Assembly: GCF_051401765.1 (NCBI RefSeq)
Contig: NC_135068.1
Coordinates: 310,001 to 374,000, forward strand
Direction of reading: 5' to 3'
Length of the DNA stretch: 64,000 bases
Origin: Calliopsis andreniformis
Lineage: Eukaryota > Arthropoda > Insecta > Hymenoptera > Andrenidae
Positions 38,765-51,629 of this stretch are shown here, one piece after another. The position numbers were made by a program, and so were the translations under genes. Each line of letters starts with the position of its first letter. Position 1 is the stretch's first letter. The notes beneath the pieces are model-generated. The model worked only from the letters and a program-made list of their open reading frames with translations. It did no database searches and was not told the DNA's origin.

Positions 38765-39369
38765 TTTTGTATTTTAATCTTGTGGCGATGATTTCTAAGG
38801 CACAAACGCACCCATCTGGTGAAGCAGCGCCCTTGGTTGAAGCCTAGGTTGCGCAGTACGTTGAAATGACCTTTACGTTCACACTGGTAGCAATTATTCC
38901 TCTTATACGACTGAAAATCTGCTGTATTTATATTGTATTCTAATCCTCTGGCGTTGATCTCTAAGGTCCAAAATCATCCACATGGTGAGGCAACACCTCA
39001 GAGCGTAGGCTAGGTTGCCCGTAACGTAGAAATTACCATTACTTTCGCACTGGTTGCAATTATTCCTTTTATACGATCTGAAATCTGTGTATTTATATTG
39101 TATTTTATGCTTCAGGCGATGACTTCTAGGGCCCTAACTACTCGATCTGGTGAAGCAACGCCCTTAGTTGAAGCCTCGCTTGCCCGGAACGTTGAAATGA
39201 CCTTTACGTTCACACTGGTAGCAATCATTCCTCTTATACGATAGAAAGTCTGCTGTATTTATATCTTATTTTAATGCTCTGGCGTTGATTTCAGAGGTCC
39301 AAACTCATCCACCTGGTGAGGCAACGGCCTAGAGTGAAGCCTAGGTTGCCCGGAACGTAGAAATGACCA
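38765..39369. repeat. Block copied at 48385-48989
   Basis: The offset is 9620 bp (58 monomers). Shared variants are CACAAACGCACCC, GAAGCAGCGCCC, GGTTGCGCAG, CATGGTGAGGCAACACCT, TACGATCTGAAATCTGTG (a two-base deletion after CTGT) and CTTCAGGCGATGACTTC. This is one of the longest-range matches of the window. Confidence 0.84.
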
Positions 39370-39720
39370 ATACTTTGACACCCGTTGCATCTGCCCCTGT
39401 CATACGTTCGCAAACCTGTTGAATCTATTTTGTATTTTAATCATGTGCCGATGATTTCTAAGGCCCAAACGCGCCCATCTGGTGAAGGAACGCCCTTGGT
39501 TGAAGCCTAGGTTGCCCGGAACGTTGAAATGACCTTTACGTTCGCACTGGTAGCAATTATCCCTCTTATACGATTGAAAATCTGCTGTATTTATATTGTA
39601 CGTTAATCCTCTGGCGTTGATTTCTAAGGTCCAAACACATCCACCTCGTGAGGCAACACCCTAGAGCGAAGCCTAGGTTGCCCGGAACGCAGAAATGGCC
39701 ATTACTTTCGCACAGGTTGC

Positions 39721-42700
39721 AATTATACCTTTTATACGATTGGAAATCTGTTGTATTTATATTGCATTTCATGCTCGTGGCGTTGACTTCTAAGGCCCTA
39801 GCTATTCGACCTGGTGGAGCAACGCCCTAGAGTGAAGCCTAGCTTGCCGGGAACGTAGAAATGACCATTACCTTGACACCCGTTGGATTTACCCATGTCG
39901 TACGTTCGCAAACCTGTTGTATTTATTTTGATTTTTAATCATGTGGCGATGATTTCTAAGGACCAAACTCATCCATCTGGTGAAGCAACGCCCTTGGTTG
40001 ACGCGTAGGTTGCACAGAACTTTGAAGTGACCTTAACGTTCACGCTGGTAGCAATTATTCCTCTTCTACGATTGAAAATCTGCTGAATTTATATTATATT
40101 TTACACTCCTGGCGTTAACTTCTAATGCCCTAACCATTCGATCTGGTGGTGCATCGCCCTAGAGTGAAGCCTAGGTTGCCCAGAACGTAGAAATGACCAT
40201 TGCTTTGACACCCGTTGCATCTGCCCCTGTCATACGTTCGCAAACCTGTTGTATTTATTTTGTATTTTAATCATGTGGCGATGATTTCTAAGGTCCAACC
40301 TCATCGACCTGGTGAGGCAATACCCTAGAGCGAAGCCTCGGTTGCTCGGAACGTAGAAGTGACCATTACTTTCGCAATGGTTGCAAATACTCCTTTTATA
40401 CGATGGGAGATCTGTTGTATTTATATTATATGTTATGCTTCTGGCTTTGACTTCTAAGGCCCTAACTATTCGATCTGGTGGAGCAACGCCCTAGGGTGAA
40501 GCCTAGCTTGCCCGGAACGTAGAAATGTCCATTACTTTGACACCCGTTGGATTTGCCCATGTCATACGTTCTCAAACCTGTTGTATTTATTTTGCTTTTT
40601 AATCATCTGGCGATGATTTCTAAGGACCAAACTCATCCATCTGGTGATGCAACGCCCCTGGCTGAAGCCTAGGTTGCCCGGAACGTTGAAATGACCTTTA
40701 CGTTCACTCTGGTAGCAATAATTCCTCTTATACGATTGAAAATCTGCTGTATTTATATTTTATTTTATGCACCTGGCGTTGACTTCTAAGGGCCAAACTC
40801 ATCCACCTGGTGCGGCAACACCCTAGAGCGAAGCCTAGGTTGCCCGGAACGTAGGAATGACCATTACTTTCGCACTGGTAGCAATTACTCCTGTTATACG
40901 ATTGAAAATCTGCTGTATTTATATTGTATTTTAAGCTCCTGTCGTTGCCTTCTAAGGCCCAAACTAATCGATCTCGAGGTGCAACGCCCTAGAGTGAAGC
41001 CTAGGTTGCCCGGAACGTAGAAGTGACCATTCCTTTGACACTCGCTGCATCTGCACATGTCATACGTTCGCAAACCTGTTGTATTTATTTTGTATTTTAA
41101 TCTTATGGCGATGATTTCTGAGACCCATACTCATCCATCTGGTGAAGCAACGCACTTGGTTGAAGCCTAGGTTGCCCGGAACGTTGAAATGACCTTTACG
41201 TTCACACTGGTAGCAATTATTCCTCTTATACGATTGAAAATCTGCTGTATTTATATTGAATTTTATCCTCCTGGCGTTGACTTGTAAGGCCCTAACTATT
41301 CGATCTGGTGGAGCAACGCCCTAGAGTGAAGCCTAGCTTGTCGGGAGCGTAGAAATGACCATTACTTTGACAGCCGTTGGATTTGCCCAAGTCATACGTT
41401 CGCAAACCTGTTGTATTTATTTTGCTTTTTAATCATGTGGCGATGATTTCTGAGGACCAAACTCGTCCACCTGGTGAAGCAACGCGCTTGGTTGAAGCCT
41501 AGGTTGCCCGGAACGTTGAAATGACCTTTACGTTCACACTGGTAGCAATTATTCCTCATATACGATTGAAAATCTGCTGTATATATATTGCATTTTAATC
41601 CTCTGGCGTTGATTTCTAAGGTCCAAACTGATCCACCTGGTGAGGCAACACCCTAGAGCGAAGCCTAGGTTGCCCGGAACGTGGAAATGACCATTACTTT
41701 GACACCCGCTGCATCGGCCCATGTCATACGTTCGCTAACCTGTTATATTTATTTTGTATTTTAATCTTGTGGCGATGATTTCTGAGACACAAACTCATCC
41801 ATCTGGTGAAGCAACGCCCTTGGTTGAAGCCTAGGTTGCCCGGAACGTTGAAATGACCTTTACGTTCACACTGGTAGCAATTATTCCTCTTATACGATTC
41901 ATAATCTGCTATATTTATATTGTATTTTATGCTTCTGGCGTTGACTTCTAAGGCCCTAACTATTCGGTCTGGAGGTGCATCGCCCTAGAGTGAAACCTAG
42001 GTTGCCCGGAATGTAGAAATGACCATCACTTTCGCACTGGTTGCAATTATTCCTTTTATACGATGGGAAATCTGTTGCATTTTAGTGTATTTTATGCTTC
42101 TGGCGTTGACTTCTAGGGCCCTAACTCTTCGATCTGGAGGAGTAACTCCGTAGAGTGGAGCCTAGCTTGCCCGAAACGTAGAAATGACCATTACTGTGAC
42201 TTCCGGTGCATCTGCTCCTGTCGTACGTTCGCAAACCTGTTGTATTTATATTGTATTTTAATCACGTGGCGATGATTTCGAAGGCCCAAACACATCCATC
42301 TGGTGAAGCAACGCCCTTGGTTGAAGCCTAGGTTGCCCGGAACGTAGAAATGACCATTACTTTGACACCCTCTCCATGTGCCCATGTCATAGGATCGCAA
42401 GCCTGTTGTATTTATTTTGTATTTTAATCTTGTGGCGATGATTTCTAAGACTCAAACTCATCCATCTGGTGAAGCAACGCCCTTGGTTGAAGCCTAGGTT
42501 GCCCGGAACGTTGAAATGACCTTTACGTTCACACTGGTAGCAATTATTCCTCTTATACGATTGAAAATCTGCTGTATGTATACAGTATTTTAATCCCCTG
42601 GCGTTGATTTCTAAGGTCCAAACTCATCCACCTGGTGAGGCAACACCCTCGAGCGAAGCCTAAGTTGCCCGGAACGTAGAAATGACCATTACTTTCGCAC

Positions 42701-43204
42701 TGGTTGCAATTATTCCTTTTATACAATGGGAAATCTGTTGTATTTATATCGTACTGTATACTTCTGGCGTTGACTTCTAAGATCCTAACTATTCGATCAG
42801 GTTGAGCATCTCGCTGCAGTGAAGCTTAGCTTGTCGGAACGTAGAAATGACCATTACTTTGACATCCGTTGCATCTGCTCCTGTCATACGTCCGCAAACC
42901 TGTTGTATTTATTTTATATTTTAATGTTGTGGCAATGATTTCTAAGGCCCAAACGCATCCATCTGTTGAAGCAACGCCCTTGGTTGAAGCCTAGGTTGCC
43001 CGTAACGTTGAAATGACCTTTATGTTCACTCTGGTAGCAATAATTCCTCTTATACGATTGAAAATCTGCTGTATTTATATTTTATTTTATGCACCTGGCG
43101 TTGACTTCTAAGGGTCAAACTCATCCACCTGGTGCGGCAACACCCTAGAGCGAAGCCTAGGTTGCCCGGAACGTAGGAATGACCATTACTTTCGCACTGG
43201 TAGC
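39721..43204. repeat. 21-mer higher-order repeat unit, copy 1 (3484 bp)
   Basis: This unit of 21 monomers is followed directly by a second copy at 43205-46688. Reading the two side by side I found a single base difference (G at 42756, T at 46240). The unit starts at AATTATACCTTTTATACG and ends in GCACTGGTAGC. Marks inside are ACGCGTAGGTTGCACAG, TTTTGATTTTTAATC, CTCGGTTGCTCGG, TCTCGAGGTGCAACG and TCATAGGATCGCAAGCC. Sequence left of copy 1 is only similar, not identical, to that left of copy 2, so the boundary is sharp. Confidence 0.95.
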
Positions 43205-46200
43205 AATTATACCTTTTATACGATTGGAAATCTGTTGTATTTATATTGCATTTCATGCTCGTGGCGTTGACTTCTAAGGCCCTAGCTATTCGACCTGGTG
43301 GAGCAACGCCCTAGAGTGAAGCCTAGCTTGCCGGGAACGTAGAAATGACCATTACCTTGACACCCGTTGGATTTACCCATGTCGTACGTTCGCAAACCTG
43401 TTGTATTTATTTTGATTTTTAATCATGTGGCGATGATTTCTAAGGACCAAACTCATCCATCTGGTGAAGCAACGCCCTTGGTTGACGCGTAGGTTGCACA
43501 GAACTTTGAAGTGACCTTAACGTTCACGCTGGTAGCAATTATTCCTCTTCTACGATTGAAAATCTGCTGAATTTATATTATATTTTACACTCCTGGCGTT
43601 AACTTCTAATGCCCTAACCATTCGATCTGGTGGTGCATCGCCCTAGAGTGAAGCCTAGGTTGCCCAGAACGTAGAAATGACCATTGCTTTGACACCCGTT
43701 GCATCTGCCCCTGTCATACGTTCGCAAACCTGTTGTATTTATTTTGTATTTTAATCATGTGGCGATGATTTCTAAGGTCCAACCTCATCGACCTGGTGAG
43801 GCAATACCCTAGAGCGAAGCCTCGGTTGCTCGGAACGTAGAAGTGACCATTACTTTCGCAATGGTTGCAAATACTCCTTTTATACGATGGGAGATCTGTT
43901 GTATTTATATTATATGTTATGCTTCTGGCTTTGACTTCTAAGGCCCTAACTATTCGATCTGGTGGAGCAACGCCCTAGGGTGAAGCCTAGCTTGCCCGGA
44001 ACGTAGAAATGTCCATTACTTTGACACCCGTTGGATTTGCCCATGTCATACGTTCTCAAACCTGTTGTATTTATTTTGCTTTTTAATCATCTGGCGATGA
44101 TTTCTAAGGACCAAACTCATCCATCTGGTGATGCAACGCCCCTGGCTGAAGCCTAGGTTGCCCGGAACGTTGAAATGACCTTTACGTTCACTCTGGTAGC
44201 AATAATTCCTCTTATACGATTGAAAATCTGCTGTATTTATATTTTATTTTATGCACCTGGCGTTGACTTCTAAGGGCCAAACTCATCCACCTGGTGCGGC
44301 AACACCCTAGAGCGAAGCCTAGGTTGCCCGGAACGTAGGAATGACCATTACTTTCGCACTGGTAGCAATTACTCCTGTTATACGATTGAAAATCTGCTGT
44401 ATTTATATTGTATTTTAAGCTCCTGTCGTTGCCTTCTAAGGCCCAAACTAATCGATCTCGAGGTGCAACGCCCTAGAGTGAAGCCTAGGTTGCCCGGAAC
44501 GTAGAAGTGACCATTCCTTTGACACTCGCTGCATCTGCACATGTCATACGTTCGCAAACCTGTTGTATTTATTTTGTATTTTAATCTTATGGCGATGATT
44601 TCTGAGACCCATACTCATCCATCTGGTGAAGCAACGCACTTGGTTGAAGCCTAGGTTGCCCGGAACGTTGAAATGACCTTTACGTTCACACTGGTAGCAA
44701 TTATTCCTCTTATACGATTGAAAATCTGCTGTATTTATATTGAATTTTATCCTCCTGGCGTTGACTTGTAAGGCCCTAACTATTCGATCTGGTGGAGCAA
44801 CGCCCTAGAGTGAAGCCTAGCTTGTCGGGAGCGTAGAAATGACCATTACTTTGACAGCCGTTGGATTTGCCCAAGTCATACGTTCGCAAACCTGTTGTAT
44901 TTATTTTGCTTTTTAATCATGTGGCGATGATTTCTGAGGACCAAACTCGTCCACCTGGTGAAGCAACGCGCTTGGTTGAAGCCTAGGTTGCCCGGAACGT
45001 TGAAATGACCTTTACGTTCACACTGGTAGCAATTATTCCTCATATACGATTGAAAATCTGCTGTATATATATTGCATTTTAATCCTCTGGCGTTGATTTC
45101 TAAGGTCCAAACTGATCCACCTGGTGAGGCAACACCCTAGAGCGAAGCCTAGGTTGCCCGGAACGTGGAAATGACCATTACTTTGACACCCGCTGCATCG
45201 GCCCATGTCATACGTTCGCTAACCTGTTATATTTATTTTGTATTTTAATCTTGTGGCGATGATTTCTGAGACACAAACTCATCCATCTGGTGAAGCAACG
45301 CCCTTGGTTGAAGCCTAGGTTGCCCGGAACGTTGAAATGACCTTTACGTTCACACTGGTAGCAATTATTCCTCTTATACGATTCATAATCTGCTATATTT
45401 ATATTGTATTTTATGCTTCTGGCGTTGACTTCTAAGGCCCTAACTATTCGGTCTGGAGGTGCATCGCCCTAGAGTGAAACCTAGGTTGCCCGGAATGTAG
45501 AAATGACCATCACTTTCGCACTGGTTGCAATTATTCCTTTTATACGATGGGAAATCTGTTGCATTTTAGTGTATTTTATGCTTCTGGCGTTGACTTCTAG
45601 GGCCCTAACTCTTCGATCTGGAGGAGTAACTCCGTAGAGTGGAGCCTAGCTTGCCCGAAACGTAGAAATGACCATTACTGTGACTTCCGGTGCATCTGCT
45701 CCTGTCGTACGTTCGCAAACCTGTTGTATTTATATTGTATTTTAATCACGTGGCGATGATTTCGAAGGCCCAAACACATCCATCTGGTGAAGCAACGCCC
45801 TTGGTTGAAGCCTAGGTTGCCCGGAACGTAGAAATGACCATTACTTTGACACCCTCTCCATGTGCCCATGTCATAGGATCGCAAGCCTGTTGTATTTATT
45901 TTGTATTTTAATCTTGTGGCGATGATTTCTAAGACTCAAACTCATCCATCTGGTGAAGCAACGCCCTTGGTTGAAGCCTAGGTTGCCCGGAACGTTGAAA
46001 TGACCTTTACGTTCACACTGGTAGCAATTATTCCTCTTATACGATTGAAAATCTGCTGTATGTATACAGTATTTTAATCCCCTGGCGTTGATTTCTAAGG
46101 TCCAAACTCATCCACCTGGTGAGGCAACACCCTCGAGCGAAGCCTAAGTTGCCCGGAACGTAGAAATGACCATTACTTTCGCACTGGTTGCAATTATTCC

Positions 46201-46688
46201 TTTTATACAATGGGAAATCTGTTGTATTTATATCGTACTTTATACTTCTGGCGTTGACTTCTAAGATCCTAACTATTCGATCAGGTTGAGCATCTCGCTG
46301 CAGTGAAGCTTAGCTTGTCGGAACGTAGAAATGACCATTACTTTGACATCCGTTGCATCTGCTCCTGTCATACGTCCGCAAACCTGTTGTATTTATTTTA
46401 TATTTTAATGTTGTGGCAATGATTTCTAAGGCCCAAACGCATCCATCTGTTGAAGCAACGCCCTTGGTTGAAGCCTAGGTTGCCCGTAACGTTGAAATGA
46501 CCTTTATGTTCACTCTGGTAGCAATAATTCCTCTTATACGATTGAAAATCTGCTGTATTTATATTTTATTTTATGCACCTGGCGTTGACTTCTAAGGGTC
46601 AAACTCATCCACCTGGTGCGGCAACACCCTAGAGCGAAGCCTAGGTTGCCCGGAACGTAGGAATGACCATTACTTTCGCACTGGTAGC
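43205..46688. repeat. 21-mer higher-order repeat unit, copy 2 (3484 bp)
   Basis: This is the direct tandem copy of 39721-43204. After 46688 the array does not begin a third full copy. Instead it continues as a diverged relative of the internal part near 40880 (AATTACTCCTGTTATACG, TCGAGGTGCAACG), at a visibly lower identity. The event is therefore a single recent duplication of 21 monomers, or alternatively an assembly duplication. Confidence 0.95.
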
Positions 46689-49600
46689 AATTACTCCTGT
46701 TATACGATTGAAAATCTGCTGTATTTATATTGTATTTTATGCTCCTGTCGTTGCCTCCTAAGGCCCAAACTAATTGATCTCGAGGTGCAACGCCCTAGAG
46801 TGAAGCCTAGGTTGCCCGGAACGTAGAAGTGACCATTACTTTGACACTCGCTGCACCTGCACATGTCATACGTTCGCAAACCTGTTGTATTTATTTTGTA
46901 TTATAATCATATGGCGATGATTTCTGAGACCCATACTCATCCATCTGGTGAAGCAACGCACTTGGTTGAAGCCTAGGATGCCCGGAACGTTGAAATGACC
47001 TTTACGTCAACACTGGTAGCAATTATTCCTCCTATACGATTGAAAATCTGCTGGATTTATATTGTATTTTAATCCTCAGGCGTTTATTTCTAAGGTCCAA
47101 ACTCATCCACCTGGGGAGGCAATGCCCTAGAGTGAAGGCTAGGTTGCCCGCACGTAGAAATGACGATTACTTTCGCACTGGTTGCAATTATTCCTTTTAT
47201 ACGATGGCAAATCTGTTGTATTTATATCGTATTTTATGCTTCTGGCGTTGACTTCTAAGACCCTAACTATTCGATCTGGTGGTGCATCGCCCCAGAGTGA
47301 AGCCTAGGTTGCCCAGAACGTAGAAATGATCATTACTTTGACAAGCGTTGCATCTGCCTCTCTCATACGTTCGCAAACCTTTTGTATTTATTTTGTATTT
47401 TAATCTTGTGGCGATGATTTAAAAGGCCGAAACTCATCCAGCTGGTGTAGCAGCGCCTTTGGTTGGGGCCTAGGTTGCCCGGAGTGTAGAAATGGCCATT
47501 ACACACACTGATGGCAATTACTCCTTTTATTCAATTGAAAAACTGTTGTATTTATATTGTATTTTATTCTTCTGGCGTTGACTTCTAAGGCCCTAACTAT
47601 TCGAGCTGGTGGTGCATCGCTATAGAGCGAAGCCTAGGTTGCCCGGAACGTAGAAATGACCATTACTTTCGCACTGGTTGCAATTATTCGTTTTATGCGA
47701 CGGGAAATCTGTTGTATTTATATTGTATCATATGCTTCTGGCGATGACTTCTAAGGCCCTAACTAGTCGATCTGGTGGAGGAACGCCCTGGAGTGAAGCC
47801 TAGATTGCCCGGAACGTAGAAATGACCATTACATTCACACCCGTAGCATCTGCCCCCTGGCATACGTTCGAAAACCTGTTCTACTTAGTTTGTATTTTAG
47901 TCATGTGTCGATGATTTCTAAGGCCTAAACTCATCCATCTGGTGAAGCAACGCCCTTGGTTGAAGCGTAGGTTGCCCGGAACGTTGAAATGACCTTTACG
48001 TTCACACTGGTAGCAATTACTCCTCTTATACGATTGAAAATCTGCTGTATTTATATTGTATTTTAATCCTTTGGCGTTGATTTCTAAGGTTCAAACTCAT
48101 CGACCTGGTGAGGCAACGCCCTAGAGTGATGCCTAGGTTGCCCGCACGTAGAAATGACCATTACTTTCCCACTGGTTGCAATTATACCTTTTATGCCATG
48201 GGAAATCTGTTGTATTTATATTGTTTTTTATGCTTCTGGCGTTGCCTTCTAAGGCCCTAACTATTCGATCTAGTGGAGCAACGCCCTAAGGTGAAGCCTA
48301 GGTTGCCCGGAACGTAGAAATGACCATTACTTTGACACCCGTTGCATCTGCCCCTGTCATACGTTCGCGAACCTGTTGTATTTATTTTGTATTTTAATCT
48401 TGTGGCGATGATTTCTAATGCACAAACGCACCCATCTGGTGAAGCAGCGCCCTTGGTTGAAGCCTAGGTTGCGCAGAACGTTGAAATGACCTTTACGTTC
48501 ACACTGGTAGCAATTATTCCTCTTATACGACTGAAAATCTGCTGTATTTATATTGTATTCTAATCCTCTGGCGTTGATCTCTAAGGTCCAAAATCATCCA
48601 CATGGTGAGGCAACACCTTAGAGCGTAGGCTAGGTTGCCCGTAACGTAGAAATTACCATTACTTTCGCACTGGTTGCAATTATTCCTTTTATACGATCTG
48701 AAATCTGTGTATTTATATTGTATTTTATGCTTCAGGCGATGACTTCTAAGGCCCTAACTACTCGATCTGGTGAAGCAACGCCCTTAGTTGAAGCCTCGCT
48801 TGCCCGGAACGTTGAGATGACCTTTACGTTCACACTGGTAGCAATCATTCCTCTTATACGATAGAAAGTCTGCTGTATTTTTATTGTATTTTAATGCTCT
48901 GGCGTTGATTTCAGAGGTCCAAACTCATCCACCTGGTGAGGCAACGGCCTAGAGTGAAGCCTAGGTTGCCCGGAACGTAGAAATGACCATTACTTTGACA
49001 TCCGTTGCAGCTGCTACTGTCATACGTTCGCAAACCTGTTGTATATATGTTGTATTTTAATCATATGGCGATGATTTCTACGGCCCAACCTCATCCATCT
49101 GGTTGAAGCAACGCCCTTGGTTGAAGCCTACGTTGCCCTCACGTAGAAGTGACCATTACTTTGACACCCTCTCCATGTGCCCATGTCATAGGATCGCAAG
49201 CCTGTTGTATTTATTTTGTATTTTAATCTTGTGGCGATGATTTCAAAGACTCAAACTCATCCATCTGGTGAAGCAACGCCCTTGGTTGAAGCCTAGGTTG
49301 CCCGGAACGTTGAAGTGACCATTACGGTCACACTGGTTGCAATTATCCCTGTTATACGGTTGAAAATCTGCTGTATTTATATTGAATTTTATCCTCCTGG
49401 CGTTGACTTGTAAGGCCCTAACTATTCGATCTGGTGGAGCAACGCCCTAGAGTGAAGCCTAGCTTGTCGGGAGCGTAGAAATGACCATTACTTTGACAGC
49501 CGTTGGATTTGCCCAAGTCATACGTTCGCAAACCTGTTGTATTTATTTTGCTTTTTAATCATGTGGCGATGATTTCTGAGGACCAAACTCGTCCACCTGG

Positions 49601-51629
49601 TGAAGCAACGCGCTTGGTTGAAGCCTAGGTTGCCCGGAACGTTGAAATGACCTTTACGTTCACTCTGTTAGCAATTATTCCTCTTATGCGATAAAATCTG
49701 CTGTATTTATATTATGTTTTACGCTCTTGGCGTTAACTTCTAATGGCCTAACCATTCAATCTGGTGGTGCATCGCCCTAGAGTGAAGCCTAGGTTGCCCA
49801 GAACGTAGAAATGACAATTGCTTTGACACCCGTTGCATCTGCCCCTGTCATACGTTCGCAAACCTGTTGTATTTACTTTGCATTTTAATCTTGTGGCGAT
49901 GATTTCTAAGACCCAAACTAATCCATCTGGTGAAGCAACGCCCTTGATTGCAGCCTAGGTTGCCCGGAACGTTGAAATGACCATTACTTTCGCAGTGGTT
50001 GCAATTATTCATTTTATACGATGGGAAATCTGTTGAATTTATATTGTACTTTATGCTTCTGGCGTTGACTTCTAAGGCCCTAACTGTTCGATTTGGTGGA
50101 GCAACGCCCTGGAGTGAAGTCTAGCTTTCCCGGAACGTAGAAATAACCATTACTTTGACATCCGCTGCATCTACTCCTGTCATTCGTTCGCAAACCTGTT
50201 GTATTTATTTTGTATTTTAATCATGTGGCGATGATTTCTAAGGACGGAACTCATCCCTCTGGTGAAGCAACGCGCTTTGTTGAAGCCTAGGTTGCCCGGA
50301 ACGTTTGAAATGACCTTTACGTTCACACTGGTAGCAATAATTCCTCTTATACGATTGAAAATCTGCTGTATTTATATTGAATTTTATCCTCCTGGCGTTG
50401 ACTAGTAAGGCCCTAACTATTCGATCTGGTGGAGCAACGCCCTCGAGTGAAGCCTAGCTTGTCGGGAGCGTAGAAATGACCATTACTTTGACACCCGTTG
50501 GATTTGCCCAAGTCATACGTTCGCAAACCTGTTGTATTTATTTTGCTTTTTAATCATGTGGCGATGATTTCTGAGGACCAAACTCGTCCACCTGGTGAAG
50601 CAACGCGCTTGGTTGAAGCCTAGGTTGCCCGGAACGTTGAAATGACGTTTACGTTCACTCTGTTAGCAATTATTCCTCTTATGCGATAAAATCTGCTGTA
50701 TTTATATTATGTTTTACGCTCTTGGCGTTAACTTCTAATGCCCTAACCATTCAATCTGGTGGTGCATCGCCCTAGAGTGAAGCCTAGGTTGCCCAGAACG
50801 TAGAAATGACAATTGCTTTGACACCCGTTGCATCTGCCCCTGTCATACGTTCGCAAACCTGTTGTATTTACATTGCATTTTAATCTTGTGGCGATGATTT
50901 CTAAGACCCAAACTAATCCATCTGGTGAAGCAACGCCCTTGATTGCAGCCTAGGTTGCCCGGAACGTTGAAATGACCTTTCGGTTCACACTGGTTGCAAT
51001 AATTCCTCTTATACGATTGAAAATCTGCTGTATTTATATTGAATTTTATGCTCCGGGCGTTAACTTCTAATGCCCTAACCATTCGATCTGGAGGAGCAAC
51101 GCCCTGGTGTGAAGCCTAGCTTGCCCGGAACGTAGAAATGACAATTCCTTTGACATCCGCTGCATCTGCTCCTGTCATACGTTCGCAAACCTGTTGTATT
51201 TATTTTGTATTTTAATCATGTGGCGATGATTTCTAAGGTCCAACCTCATCCACCTGGTAAGGCAACACCCTAGAGCGAAGCCTAGGCTGCCCGGAACGTA
51301 GAAATGACCATTACTTTCGCAATGGTTGCAATTCCTCCTGTTATACGATGGGAAATCTGTTGTATTTATATTGTATGTTATGCTTCTGGCTTTGACTTCT
51401 AAGGCCCTAACTATTCGATCTGGTGGAGCAACGCCCTAGAATGAAGCCTATCTTGCCCGGAACGTAGAACTTACCATTACTTTGACTTCCGTTGCATCTG
51501 CTCCTGTCATAAGTTCGCAAACCTGTTGTGTTTATTTTGTATTTTAATCATGTGCCGATGATTTCTAAGGCCCAAACTCATCCATCTGGTGAAGCAACGC
51601 CCTTGGTTGAAGCCTAGGTTGCCGGGAAC
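46689..51629. repeat. Patchwork of short blocks from 32-42 kb
   Basis: This section is satellite throughout, but successive pieces match different places. 46689-47000 resembles 40881-41192; 48385-48989 resembles 38765-39369; 49151-49320 resembles 42352 onward; 49381-49668 resembles 41255-41542; 49670-49970 resembles 36730-37050; 49980-50110 resembles 36050-36180. The joins keep the monomer phase. No gene or mobile element explains them. Confidence 0.8.
49381..50980. repeat. Six-monomer repeat, offset 995 bp
   Basis: 49381-49985 and 50376-50980 match at 995 bp. Shared marks are TATTGAATTTTATCCTCC, TTGTCGGGAGCGTAG, the deletion allele GCGATAAAATCTG, TTACGCTCTTGGCGTTAAC and CCTTGATTGCAGCC. Two further monomers between the copies resemble 36.05 kb and 34.07 kb. 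Confidence 0.85.

Larger units (their letters stand above)
29451..39720. repeat. Mixed-class array, 29.5-39.7 kb
   Basis: B monomers alternate with C, D and E monomers at two- or three-monomer spacing. Blocks repeated inside this section: 30557-31220 with 31221-31884, 32205-33652 with 36845-37961, 34368-35453 with 37690-38767, and 38171-38761 with 39332-39922. No gene is visible anywhere in it. A two-base deletion allele (GATAAAATCTG for GATTGAAAATCTG) appears at about 35596 and 36757 and marks a lineage found again near 49.69 and 50.69 kb. Confidence 0.82.
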
